This document shows, one piece after another, positions 51,589-60,190 of a DNA stretch of 64,000 nt. The first letter of the stretch is position 1. Each line of letters starts with the position of its first letter. A program made the translations under genes and the position numbers. The notes under the pieces are model-generated. The model worked only from the letters and a program-made list of their open reading frames with translations. It had not been told where the DNA came from and searched no databases. This DNA comes from CAVEFW01 sp963643505. Lineage in GTDB: Bacteria; Actinomycetota; Coriobacteriia; Coriobacteriales; Eggerthellaceae. Where the stretch lies: NCBI GenBank assembly GCA_963643505.1, contig CAVIKF010000004.1, positions 124,001 through 188,000 of the forward strand, written 5' to 3'.

Positions 51589-52368
51589 TTACTCCCAAAT
51601 CTTCCAGGGAGCATCCCCGCTCGCCCAAATCTTCTCGAGAAGTTGTTTGTCACGTTGGGTGTCCATGGGTTGCCAAAACCCCGTGTGGCGATAGCAGGTC
51701 AACTTGCCCTTGCTCGCAAGACTCTCGAGGGCGATCTTGGAGAAGTCCTCGTCGTCGCCAAGGGGCTCCTCGAACACATCGGGTTCCACGACCATGAAAC
51801 CGCCGTTGATCGCATTCTCGTCCGCGTCGTTTTTCTCGCGGAACTCGGTGACCTGACCTGCATCGTTGATGTCGAGAACGCCGAAACGCTGGGCGATGTT
51901 CACACCGGTCAGCGTGACCGTGCCGCCAACTTGGGCGTGATACTTCAACAAGGCATTGAGGTCAACGTTGGAAACGCCATCTCCGTAAGTCAGCATGAAC
52001 GGCTCGTCACCGACATACTTGTGGATACGGCGAATACGGCCACCAGTTTGAGTCTTTAGACCCGTATCGGCAACGGTCACACGCCAAGGCTCGGCATTGG
52101 TGGAGTGGACCGTCATCTCCTGCTTGCCATCGCGGTAATCAAAGGTGACATCACTGGAGTGCAGGAAGTAGTCCGCAAAGTACTCCTTGATGATATGTTG
52201 CTTGTAGCCGGCGCAAATCACGAAGTCGTTGAAGCCGAACTCGCTGTAATACTTCATGATGTGCCAAAGGATCGGGCGACCGCCGATCTCAATCATGGGC
52301 TTGGGACGCAGGTGGCTTTCCTCGCTGATGCGAGAGCCGAGGCCTCCTGCCAATATGACAACCTTCAT
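51589..52368 (-). CDS. ddhA: Glucose-1-phosphate cytidylyltransferase
   Basis: 259 residues. It makes CDP-glucose from CTP and glucose-1-phosphate, the entry step of CDP-dideoxysugar synthesis. The nucleotide loop MKVVILAGGLGSRISEE, RPKPMIEIGGRPILWHIMKY and the metal-binding FMLTYGDGVSNVD are conserved, as is the end region GFWQPMDTQRDK. GGGGGGA precedes the ATG at 52368. The 63 bases upstream are AT-rich, with TTGACC and TAACTA 19 bp apart, a possible extra promoter. Confidence 0.96.
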   Translation of the reverse strand: MKVVILAGGLGSRISEESHLRPKPMIEIGGRPILWHIMKYYSEFGFNDFVICAGYKQHIIKEYFADYFLHSSDVTFDYRDGKQEMTVHSTNAEPWRVTVADTGLKTQTGGRIRRIHKYVGDEPFMLTYGDGVSNVDLNALLKYHAQVGGTVTLTGVNIAQRFGVLDINDAGQVTEFREKNDADENAINGGFMVVEPDVFEEPLGDDEDFSKIALESLASKGKLTCYRHTGFWQPMDTQRDKQLLEKIWASGDAPWKIWE

Positions 52369-52431
52369 GGGTCCCCCCGAAATAGTTACCGAGCAAATAA
52401 ACATAAGTAGGTCAATGATAGTCGAAAGCGG

Positions 52432-53397
52432 CTATCGTGACCACCGCCGCTCCATACGCCCCTTCGCCAAGCGGCGCAATACCTCCCCGCGGTAGGGCGT
52501 CTTGAGACACACGTCCCAAAACGCACGGCCCATGTCGCAGCGAGGAAAGTCCCACGGCTTGTCGGGACCTGCATAATGGATGATCCACGGATTCTCGCGG
52601 GACGCGAGGTAGTCACGCTTCATCTCAGGCGGAGCCAGGCTGATGATTTCCTTGATGCGTACGAACTTCCAATCGGTCACCACGTTCCAGCTATAGTCGA
52701 GAAACGCTGTCTTGCCTTGGGCCAAAAAATTCAAAACGTCTTGGTCAAGCAATTGGAAATCGTCGCTGAGGGCATAGAGAATGATATCCTCCACCTCAAA
52801 GTTCGCCCTAAACTCATCGAGATTGAACAAGATGACGCCCGCCTGGAAATACAGGTACGGCTCTTTGATGCGCAAGACCTCGTCCATATACTTCTTTTTG
52901 GGATAGCCCGTACCGTCATAGGCTCCGTTGTACAGGCCAGCGGTGTCCACGTCACGTACCGCCGCAAGCAAACACCCGGTTACATCGGTGGAGTAGAGCT
53001 GGTACAAATCGCGACGAACAATGAGGTCGCAATCCAAGTACACCATCTTCGCATACTCCGGAAACAAATCCTGCATAAGCAGTCGATAGTAGGTCTCCAC
53101 ACGAAAATGCCCGCGCACGAACAGGTGTTGGAACTTGTCCGCGTGAGGAGAGACGTCCACAAAGCGCAAGCTGATGTTGGGACAGCTGATCTGTTTTCGA
53201 AGCTTCGTTTGGTTGGCGGCGGTGATGTCGGTGGTCAAAACCCAGATATCGTAGTTGTGGCCTGCCGAAGACACATCTTTGATGGATTGGAGCGCGCAGG
53301 AGAGGAACGGGACGTAAAAGTCGTTAGCTGCGAGGCATATCGCGACGGCATCGCCTCCAAACGCAGGGGGATTCGCTGTTTTTTGAATGTCACTCAT
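52432..53397 (-). CDS. Family 8 glycosyltransferase
   Basis: 321 residues. It has the GT8 pattern: AICLAANDFYVPFLSCALQS at the start, the metal-binding DxD in MVYLDCDLIVRRDL, FQAGVILFNLDEFR, DQDVLNFL and IIHYAGPDKPW near the end. It transfers glucose or galactose from a nucleotide sugar to a growing glycan or glycolipid, retaining configuration. The ATG at 53397 has AAAGGCG ahead. It is the gene between the large glycosyltransferase and ddhA. Confidence 0.92.
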   Translation of the reverse strand: MSDIQKTANPPAFGGDAVAICLAANDFYVPFLSCALQSIKDVSSAGHNYDIWVLTTDITAANQTKLRKQISCPNISLRFVDVSPHADKFQHLFVRGHFRVETYYRLLMQDLFPEYAKMVYLDCDLIVRRDLYQLYSTDVTGCLLAAVRDVDTAGLYNGAYDGTGYPKKKYMDEVLRIKEPYLYFQAGVILFNLDEFRANFEVEDIILYALSDDFQLLDQDVLNFLAQGKTAFLDYSWNVVTDWKFVRIKEIISLAPPEMKRDYLASRENPWIIHYAGPDKPWDFPRCDMGRAFWDVCLKTPYRGEVLRRLAKGRMERRWSR

Positions 53398-53411
53398 GGG
53401 CAATCGCCTTT

Positions 53412-55361
53412 CTATCGACGAAGCACGCGACGGGCGGCACCGGCAACACCGTGCAACACCCTTGAACGGACGGGATGACCCTGCAGGTAGCGATCATCTA
53501 TCAATCGCTTGAAACCAATCTCGTGGGCACCGGCCTTCTTCGCCTCGCCGATAAGCCTGAAGTGCCATTGCCGACGGTCCATGCGAGCCCAATCCACCGG
53601 GCACGCAAGCACTTGATCGACAAAACCGCCCACCTCGACGATTGCCGACTCCCACGTAGTGGTGAACCTCCCTTGGAAGGCCTCCCCGGCAAGACACTCC
53701 TCGACGAGACGAGGAACCTGGTCAAACGTTTGGAAGAAGCACATGTTTTCCTGCATGTCGTCAAAATGGCGATACAGTTCGCGGTTGAGGTCGTTGTCGC
53801 AGGTAATGACCTTCTTCCCATGCTTCCACGCAATGGTGATGGGAAGTCCGAAGCCCTCATATTGGCTGGGGAAGACAACGCAACTCGCATTTTCGTAAAG
53901 ACACGAGAGGAAGCTCTCACTCAATCCGCCGCCGGTGATACAGAGCACGTTGGAAGGCAGGGGCGGAACGGATCCGTCCTCGGCCTTCTCCAGGCCCTCC
54001 TCAAAGAGACGTTGGTCTAGTCCCATGAACACATAGTTGCGACCAGTGTCCGTGACCGCCTCGAGCACCTCGGCCAACGCCTTGTGCTTCAAATGGTTGC
54101 CAGGAACAAGGACGTACTCGTCGAAAGGAAGGTTCTTTCGCTCCTCATCGTCGATGTCGGACACGTCGGAGTCGCTAGAGATATAGATCGTCCTCTGAGG
54201 TATCCCAGCGATGTCCGCGTCGCTTTGGAAGAACTGCAGATAGTCATCTCGACTGAAATCGCTGATGGAGATGATGCCGTCGCTGAAACGCAAACCGCTG
54301 CGAACAACGTCCGCCCGGGCGGGGTCCCCCTCCGCAAGATAGCTCGAACGAAGCAGGATGCAGTCAAGCATCGTGAAGATGATGCGGACACAATGGTCGT
54401 TGAGGAACAGCTGCTGGTCGATGGTAAGCGGTTGGGCTGCGACAAGGCCGATATCACACAGGGGAATCTCCTCATCGAGCAGACACACATTGTCGAAGCG
54501 TTCTCTCAATTCATGGAAGCGCACCGCCTCCTCGTTACACCGGACATAGAACTCATAGCGCTTGGAAAACCGCGACCAAAAATACTCGAGCAACGCAAGC
54601 TGGTACTCCGAGGTTCCGCAATACCAAGGCATCATGTCACTGAACTCGAACAGGATACGCGGCTTGCGCCCACCCTCCGACAAGACGAAGGGGAAGAACC
54701 GATCAAGCCAAGCATTCTCCCGCAGGATGCGCTCATCCTTGAAGTCGGGATACCGGTCACCAAACGCGTGGCGCACCGTATCGATTCGCGTGAGGCCCAA
54801 GACCTCGGGAGCGCTCAACTCCGGGACGAGCAACGCCTTGTTTGCGACGACGCTGGAGTAGCCGAAGCAATTGAGGCGCAACGCGTACTCCGCAAGCGCT
54901 GCATCAATGCTGGGCAAGGATTCATCGAGAGAGCCAAAGGAGGAGAAGTCCTTCGTGCGCACCATGATGGCAATGCGATGGGGGGCGGCCACGATGCTGG
55001 CGTCGGGAAGCCTGCTTGCCTGGTCAAAGGCCTCCTGGAAGGAGACTCCCGCAGGGATGAGGCGGGGGCATACCACCGCATAGCGGTCGAAGCTGCGTTG
55101 GACCTCGACCATGCGGCGCAAGGTAGCGACCCTGCACTCACACCCCTCCACGACGAACAACACCTGTCCGCCCTGATCCATCCTGACACGGATGAACTCA
55201 TTTGCTTCCTCTATGTTTTTCGCGACGCAAGAGGCGTCAAAACCCATTTCGTCCTTGCGTATGTGCTGTAGCGTGTAAGCTCTCATCGCCCAAACTGCCT
55301 TTCGGGTCGGCGTGACGTTGTACCGTGTATCGAAAAAGCGGGCGAACCGCGTCGGATCCAC
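53412..55361 (-). CDS. Large GT4-type glycosyltransferase with a degenerate GT2-like N-terminal region
   Basis: 649 residues. The C-terminal third is a GT-B fold of the GT4 group: EYVLVPGNHLKHKALAEVLE, LCITGGGLSESFLSCLYENA, and the donor-site CVVFPSQYEGFGLPITIAWK. The N-terminal about 200 residues resemble the second half of a GT2 domain (RIAIMVRTKDFSSFGSLDES, then ALRLNCFGYSSVVANKALL), without a visible DxD or N-terminal nucleotide loop, so probably inactive. The start is GTG at 55361 (GAGG 8 bases ahead) or ATG at 55286. Acceptor and donor are unknown; context implies surface glycan assembly. Confidence 0.82.
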   Translation of the reverse strand: MDPTRFARFFDTRYNVTPTRKAVWAMRAYTLQHIRKDEMGFDASCVAKNIEEANEFIRVRMDQGGQVLFVVEGCECRVATLRRMVEVQRSFDRYAVVCPRLIPAGVSFQEAFDQASRLPDASIVAAPHRIAIMVRTKDFSSFGSLDESLPSIDAALAEYALRLNCFGYSSVVANKALLVPELSAPEVLGLTRIDTVRHAFGDRYPDFKDERILRENAWLDRFFPFVLSEGGRKPRILFEFSDMMPWYCGTSEYQLALLEYFWSRFSKRYEFYVRCNEEAVRFHELRERFDNVCLLDEEIPLCDIGLVAAQPLTIDQQLFLNDHCVRIIFTMLDCILLRSSYLAEGDPARADVVRSGLRFSDGIISISDFSRDDYLQFFQSDADIAGIPQRTIYISSDSDVSDIDDEERKNLPFDEYVLVPGNHLKHKALAEVLEAVTDTGRNYVFMGLDQRLFEEGLEKAEDGSVPPLPSNVLCITGGGLSESFLSCLYENASCVVFPSQYEGFGLPITIAWKHGKKVITCDNDLNRELYRHFDDMQENMCFFQTFDQVPRLVEECLAGEAFQGRFTTTWESAIVEVGGFVDQVLACPVDWARMDRRQWHFRLIGEAKKAGAHEIGFKRLIDDRYLQGHPVRSRVLHGVAGAARRVLRR

Positions 55362-55397
55362 CCGCTTGGCCTCAAACAGTAACCCTTGGGGCTGCGT

Positions 55398-56918
55398 CTA
55401 CCTTGCGCTACTTGCGTAGGTGTTGCTGTCCTTGAGGACGACGTCGTGCGCACCACCCTCGACGATGGAGGTGGAGCTGACCAGCGTCAGTTTTGCTTTT
55501 TGCTGGAACTCCTCGATGGTGAGGGCACCGCAGTTGCACATCGTGGCCTTGACCTTGGTCAACGTCAGGGCAACGTTGTCCTTGAGGTGACCGGCGTAGG
55601 GGACATAGGAATCGACACCCTCGACAAAGTGGAGGCTCTTGTTCTTGCCACCGAGATCGTATCGACCCCAATTCTGCGCACGAGCAGATCCCTCGCCCCA
55701 GTATTCCTTCATATATTGGCCGTTCACCATGACCTTGTTGGACGGGGACTCGTCAAAGCGAGCGAAGTAGCGGCCCAACATGACGAAGTCTGCACCCATA
55801 GCCAAAGCCAAGGATATGTGGTGATCGTAGACGATGCCGCCATCGGAGCAGATCGGCACGTACACGCCCGTCTCCTTGAAGTACTCGTCGCGAGCCTTGG
55901 CAACCTCGATGGTGGCGGTAGCCTGACCACGACCGATGCCTTTGGTCTCACGTGTGATGCAAATGGATCCGCCGCCGATACCGATCTTGACGAAGTCAGC
56001 ACCGCTCTCAGCGAGGAAACGGAAGCCATCAGCGTCGACAACATTACCGGCACCGATTTTGACGGAGTCGCCATAGTGCTCGCGAACCCATTCGATGGTC
56101 ATCTTCTGCCAATCGCTGAAGCCCTCGGAGGAATCGATACAGAGCACATCGACGCCTGCGTCAACCAACGCGGGAATGCGCTCGGCGTAGTCGCGGGAAT
56201 TGATGCCGGCGCCGACGATGTAGCGCTTGTGATCGTCGAGCATCTCGTCGGGGTTCTCCTTGTGGGAGTCATAGTCCTTGCGGAACACAAGCGCGACGAG
56301 GTTGTCGTCATCATCGACGATGGGAAGGCTGTTGAGCTTGTTGTCCCAAATGATGTCATTGGCGACCTTGAGGCTTGTACCGTCAGGAGCAACAACAAGC
56401 TTCTCGCGGGGGGTCATGAACGTAGCAACCTTTTCGGTGCCGTCCATGCGGGAGACACGATAGTCGCGATCCGCGACCATGCCAACGAGCTTGCCCGTAG
56501 GAGTGCCGTCAACGGTAACAGGCATCGTGGAGTGGCCCGTGGCCTCCTTGAGCTCGAGCACGTCGGTAAGCGTCATCTCGGGGGACAAGGTGGAGTCGCT
56601 CACGACGAAACCTGCCTTGCGAGCCTTGGCGCGTGCAACCATGGCAGCCTCTTCTTCGATGGTCTGGTTGCCATAGATGAAGGAGACGCCGCCCTCGGTG
56701 GCTAAAGCGACGGCCATGTTGTCGTCGGAAACCGCCGTCATGATCGCAGAGACCATGGGGATGTTCAAGGACAAAGGGCACTCCTCTTCGCCTTTGCGGT
56801 ACTTGACCAGCGGGGTCTTCAAGCTGACCTTCGCGGGAATGCAATCGGCGGGCGTGTGTCCCGGCACCAACAGATATTCGTTAAAGGTCCTCGACGGTTC
56901 CTCGTAATAAAAAGCCAT
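55398..56918 (-). CDS. guaB: IMP dehydrogenase
   Basis: 506 residues. It oxidises IMP to XMP in guanine nucleotide synthesis. N- and C-terminal barrel halves flank two CBS domains (about residues 100-225: MTLTDVLELKEATGHSTMPV and LKVANDIIWDNKLNSLPIVD). The catalytic cysteine is in the loop KIGIGGGSICITRE, and the mobile flap region lies near GEGSARAQNWGRYD. AGAGGAG precedes the ATG. Its place between nonulosonic acid and glycosyltransferase genes is unusual for a purine gene. Confidence 0.95.
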   Translation of the reverse strand: MAFYYEEPSRTFNEYLLVPGHTPADCIPAKVSLKTPLVKYRKGEEECPLSLNIPMVSAIMTAVSDDNMAVALATEGGVSFIYGNQTIEEEAAMVARAKARKAGFVVSDSTLSPEMTLTDVLELKEATGHSTMPVTVDGTPTGKLVGMVADRDYRVSRMDGTEKVATFMTPREKLVVAPDGTSLKVANDIIWDNKLNSLPIVDDDDNLVALVFRKDYDSHKENPDEMLDDHKRYIVGAGINSRDYAERIPALVDAGVDVLCIDSSEGFSDWQKMTIEWVREHYGDSVKIGAGNVVDADGFRFLAESGADFVKIGIGGGSICITRETKGIGRGQATATIEVAKARDEYFKETGVYVPICSDGGIVYDHHISLALAMGADFVMLGRYFARFDESPSNKVMVNGQYMKEYWGEGSARAQNWGRYDLGGKNKSLHFVEGVDSYVPYAGHLKDNVALTLTKVKATMCNCGALTIEEFQQKAKLTLVSSTSIVEGGAHDVVLKDSNTYASSAR

Positions 56919-56996
56919 TGCGTCTCCTCTATCCCTGAAATGAACTCGTAGTTGCCCCAATTTTGGGTGCTCCCGTTCTCTATATAGTTATTGGAC

Positions 56997-57002
56997 ATTA
57001 TA
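56997..57002 (-). promoter_or_regulatory. Probable -10 element of guaB
   Basis: A perfect TATAAT on the minus strand, about 79 bases upstream of guaB, in an AT-rich gap. A CCCAA/TTGGG hairpin lies in the presumed leader (56956-56967). No good -35 hexamer is visible. Just upstream, AGCC/GGCT followed by TTTTTG after the neuC stop is a weak terminator candidate. Confidence 0.45.
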
Positions 57003-57056
57003 CGCAGGACGAGGAATGTCGCTTCTCTTAAAACAACAAAAAGCCAAAAAGTCGGC

Positions 57057-58226
57057 TCACAAATCGAGGCAACAATCGAGGTCGAAAAACTCCTTGGGCT
57101 TTGCGGTATCCCGACCGAGACGGGAAAGAAGTTCGCAGGTGGTCTCAAAATAGGACCGGGCCGTGTTGGGCTTGTAGTAGGGATTCTCCTCGGGAGGTAC
57201 GGCAGGCGCACCCCCGGCCGTCTTGATCGCCTCGATAATTGCGTGCTTCTCGCAGGGGGTATCAAAAACGCTGGCCCCACGGACGCGGCCATCTTGGCGA
57301 TTTCCGATGTTAACGGTCTTGGCGCCAAGGCTCGGAGCCTCGATGAGCCCGGAGGAGGAGTTCCCCACGAGAGCCACCGCATTATGGACAAGGCAGTGGT
57401 AGTCATTGGTGCGCAGGTTCTCGTAGTAGCGAGCGTTGGCATGCTTCTCCACGAACTTGTGCACCGCCCCGCGGATACGATCGGAATGGGTGTCCGCATT
57501 GGAGCCAAGAAACACCAGCGTCGTTTCGTTGAACTCGGAAAGGGCGCCGAGGAGCTCGCCCATTTGGTTCTCCACGTTGGCGTTGGAGATCGTCTCAGGG
57601 TGGAACAGGATAACAAGATACTCGGTCCCTTTGAGGTCCTTGACCTCGTCGCAAGCCTTGGACTCGTCAAACACCAGGCAATTCTCAGAGCCAAGTGCGC
57701 CAAGGTAGAACACGCGGTCGGGGTGTTCTCCCAATTGGATGACGCGGCGGCGGTATTGCTCGGTGGCGGTAAAGTGGTACAGACTCATCTTCGTGATGGC
57801 ATGACGCACAAACTCGTCGTAGTTCGCGTAGGTCGCCTCCCCGCCATGAATGTGGAGGATGGGCACCCGCTGCATCGCGGCAGCAATTGCCACCGAAAGG
57901 ACCTCGTAGCGATCGCCGAGGATGATCAACAAGTCAGGCGGGTTTGTAGCGAACAGGTCGGCAAAACCGTCAAGAGCGACCCCCATGGAGGAGATGACGC
58001 CCCGGTTCGTGGTGGAGTCCAAAGGCAACTCCACTTCCGCCCCCACATCGAATCCGTCCTCGCGGACAAGATCGACCTGGTGGCCGTACTCATCGCTTAG
58101 CAAGGCACCCGTCACAAGAATCGTCAGCTCGATATCATCGCAATCCCGCATGAGGGCCAGATAGCGTCTCATGATGCCATAGTCGGCGCGCGACCCTGTG
58201 GCAAATGCCACCTTCCACTTTGCCAC
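57057..58226 (-). CDS. neuC: UDP-N-acetylglucosamine 2-epimerase, hydrolysing (NeuC/LegG family)
   Basis: 389 residues. It releases ManNAc, or a 2,4-diacetamido analogue in the LegG branch, from the UDP-sugar for nonulosonic acid synthesis. The NeuC start KVAFATGSRADYGIMRRYLA, LLIILGDRYEVLSVAIAA, the catalytic IHGGEAT region, LFHPETISN and VGNSSSGLIEAPSLG are conserved. The GTG at 58226 has AGAGGGGAG 6 bases ahead and is preferred to an ATG inside the neuB end. The sequence does not tell NeuC from LegG. Confidence 0.92.
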   Translation of the reverse strand: MAKWKVAFATGSRADYGIMRRYLALMRDCDDIELTILVTGALLSDEYGHQVDLVREDGFDVGAEVELPLDSTTNRGVISSMGVALDGFADLFATNPPDLLIILGDRYEVLSVAIAAAMQRVPILHIHGGEATYANYDEFVRHAITKMSLYHFTATEQYRRRVIQLGEHPDRVFYLGALGSENCLVFDESKACDEVKDLKGTEYLVILFHPETISNANVENQMGELLGALSEFNETTLVFLGSNADTHSDRIRGAVHKFVEKHANARYYENLRTNDYHCLVHNAVALVGNSSSGLIEAPSLGAKTVNIGNRQDGRVRGASVFDTPCEKHAIIEAIKTAGGAPAVPPEENPYYKPNTARSYFETTCELLSRLGRDTAKPKEFFDLDCCLDL

Positions 58227-58243
58227 CGTCGTCTCCCCTCTTC

Positions 58244-59284
58244 CTACATCTGCCACGCGATGCCTGGAACCTTGATAAGTTCATCCTCTTCGAAGTCACA
58301 CGGCGCAACGCTTCCCAAGACCTCGTCCCAAAGCATCGGGGAGATCCCATTGCCAGGGCGTTTGGTGGTGACGTTATCCTCGGTCAAAACCTCCCCGGCC
58401 TTGATCGGACGCGCAGCCACCACCGATTTTCTCGCCACGATCATGTTCTTGCGCTCGCTGGGCGTAACAATCTTCTCGCCAACGCCATACATCTTCTCGA
58501 CACGCCGAACACAACTCACCAAATCCGCAAGCTCCTCGGGCGATGCGGAAGCCTTGTGGTCGGGACCAGGCATGGATTTGTCCAAGGTCAGGTGCTTCTC
58601 GATCACGGAGGCACCCATAGCAACCGCAGCCACGGCAGCGACGCTGCCGAGCGAGTGGTCAGACAAGCCTACCGGCAGGTCGGGAAAGTTCCTCTTGATA
58701 TCACAGATGGCGGAGATGTTCACATCCTCATCGGGGGTGGGGTATTCCGTGTTGCAATGAAGCAAGATGATGCACTCACGAGGCGTTCCCGCCTCCACGA
58801 GGACCTCGACGCATGCACGAATCTCCTCGATGGTTGCCATTCCCGTGGACAACAACAGGCGCTTGTTCTCCACCCGGAACCCTCCGACACGCCGTAGCAG
58901 CGGTAGGTTGGTCAACTCACCGGAAGGTATTTTCCAGATGCTTTGTCCGCTCTCCATAAGAAAGTCCACAGACCCCAAGTCAAAACCGGTGGAGAACGCA
59001 TCCATACCGAGGCTGCGAGTGTAATCCCGAAGGATAAGGAAGTTTTCGTGGGTCAGCTCGAGTTTCTTGGTCATCTCCAATTGGGAGTCGGCGTCGCCGG
59101 TGGTGTCTTTTTGATAGTCAGCCTTCGGAGCGTATTTCGAGATGAGGGCCTCGGCGGAGAACGTATGGAACTTCACGGCATCCACTCCTGCGGCATGGGC
59201 CGCATCGACCATCTGTTTTGCGATCTCGAGACTACCGTTGTGGTTACACCCGGTCTCCGCGATAATGTATACGTGCTTGCTCAC
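58244..59284 (-). CDS. neuB: N-acetylneuraminate/nonulosonate synthase (NeuB family)
   Basis: 346 residues. It condenses a C6 sugar with phosphoenolpyruvate to a nine-carbon acid. The TIM barrel shows IIAETGCNHNGSLEIAKQM, AVKFHTF, KIPSGELTNLPLLR and GLSDHSLGS, with the metal/substrate loop EKHLTLDKSMPGPDHKAS. A C-terminal SAF antifreeze-like domain (about residues 285-346) is present. The start is GTG at 59284 with GGAGG 7 bases ahead. The partner genes neuD and neuC are adjacent; neuA is not seen. Confidence 0.94.
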   Translation of the reverse strand: MSKHVYIIAETGCNHNGSLEIAKQMVDAAHAAGVDAVKFHTFSAEALISKYAPKADYQKDTTGDADSQLEMTKKLELTHENFLILRDYTRSLGMDAFSTGFDLGSVDFLMESGQSIWKIPSGELTNLPLLRRVGGFRVENKRLLLSTGMATIEEIRACVEVLVEAGTPRECIILLHCNTEYPTPDEDVNISAICDIKRNFPDLPVGLSDHSLGSVAAVAAVAMGASVIEKHLTLDKSMPGPDHKASASPEELADLVSCVRRVEKMYGVGEKIVTPSERKNMIVARKSVVAARPIKAGEVLTEDNVTTKRPGNGISPMLWDEVLGSVAPCDFEEDELIKVPGIAWQM

Positions 59285-59311
59285 AGGAATGCCTCCTCGA
59301 CTCGCAGGTTT

Positions 59312-59977
59312 TTATGCGTTCAAGACGCGCGCGGGGACGCCAGCGACGACATCTCCCGGGGCGACATCGTGGGTGACGACCGCGCCGGCGCCGATCGTGG
59401 ACCAAGCTCCGACGGTCTTTTGCCCCAACGTCACCGAGCAGCTCCCGACAAAGGCGCCCTCCTCGACATGGACGTCGCCGTTGATACAAGAGTTGGTGGA
59501 GAGGTTCGCGTGGCTCTCCACATGGCATCCGTGCTCGATAAGGGCCTTGGTGTTCACGATGACGTTGTCCCCCACCTGGGCCTTGCTGTTGATGATTGCC
59601 ATCTTGCCGACAAAACACCCGTGGCCAATGGAGGCAGCAGAGGAGACGATGGCGGAGCGGTCCACGATGCTGACGCACTCCAAGCCCTTGCGAAGCAGCC
59701 CCTCGTACCATTTCTTGCGAACCTTGTTGTTGCCGATTGCCACAAAGTAGCAACAAAGCTCGGAACCCTTGATGTCGTCAAATCGATCCGAAATGATCGG
59801 ATAACCAAGATGCATAGGGTTTTTGTTCTTCTCGTCAATAAAGCCGATAATCTTGTAAACGTTGTGGTCGATGGAGTCAATGACGGACTTGGCGTAGCCA
59901 CCTGCCCCGATAATGACCAAAGGCTTGCGATCAAGCCCGCCTTTCACCAGCTCGCGAACATCCATAGGATCGATCAT
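59312..59977 (-). CDS. neuD: NeuD/PglD-family sugar O- or N-acetyltransferase
   Basis: 221 residues. The N-terminal Rossmann-like part begins KPLVIIGAGGYAKSVIDSI. The C-terminal left-handed beta-helix has hexapeptide repeats (IGHGCFVGKMAIINSKAQVG, DNVIVNTKALIEHGCHVESH) with the catalytic His in EHGCHV, ending VVAGVPARVL. It acetylates a sugar amine or hydroxyl in sialic, legionaminic or related pathways. The ATG at 59977 with AGAGG ahead is preferred to the ATG six codons upstream. It is the first gene of the neuD-neuB-neuC set. Confidence 0.9.
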   Translation of the reverse strand: MIDPMDVRELVKGGLDRKPLVIIGAGGYAKSVIDSIDHNVYKIIGFIDEKNKNPMHLGYPIISDRFDDIKGSELCCYFVAIGNNKVRKKWYEGLLRKGLECVSIVDRSAIVSSAASIGHGCFVGKMAIINSKAQVGDNVIVNTKALIEHGCHVESHANLSTNSCINGDVHVEEGAFVGSCSVTLGQKTVGAWSTIGAGAVVTHDVAPGDVVAGVPARVLNA

Positions 59978-60126
59978 GTGCACCTCTTTGATCATACGCC
60001 GCGCAAATCTATAGGAACAAAACTGTAAATCATGTCCGCACGGTCGCGATGGCCTAATCCATTAACGGCTCATTCGGGTGTTGAAATGGTGTTTTATCAA
60101 AACTCGGATAGCCAGAAAGCCCCAAA

Positions 60127-60178
60127 CAGGCCTCCCCCGAGCAACGGGTTGCTCCAAACACCAGGCCTCCCCCGAGCA
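60127..60178. repeat. 17-bp direct repeat with an internal hairpin downstream of mscS
   Basis: CAGGCCTCCCCCGAGCA occurs exactly at 60127-60143 and 60162-60178 (35-bp period). Between and overlapping them GAGCAAC/GTTGCTC (60139-60154) forms a 7-bp stem. It lies just after the mscS stop on the minus strand. No T run follows. The rest of 59978-60190 must hold the promoter of neuD; I see no clear consensus. Confidence 0.65.
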
Positions 60179-60190
60179 GCGCGCCCGATA

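Noticed and set aside
42444..59977. Recent horizontal transfer of the polysaccharide region from a low-GC donor
   Set aside because: By eye the region has base composition and codon use like the housekeeping genes, and there are no transposase, integrase, tRNA or flanking repeats. Older transfer cannot be excluded.
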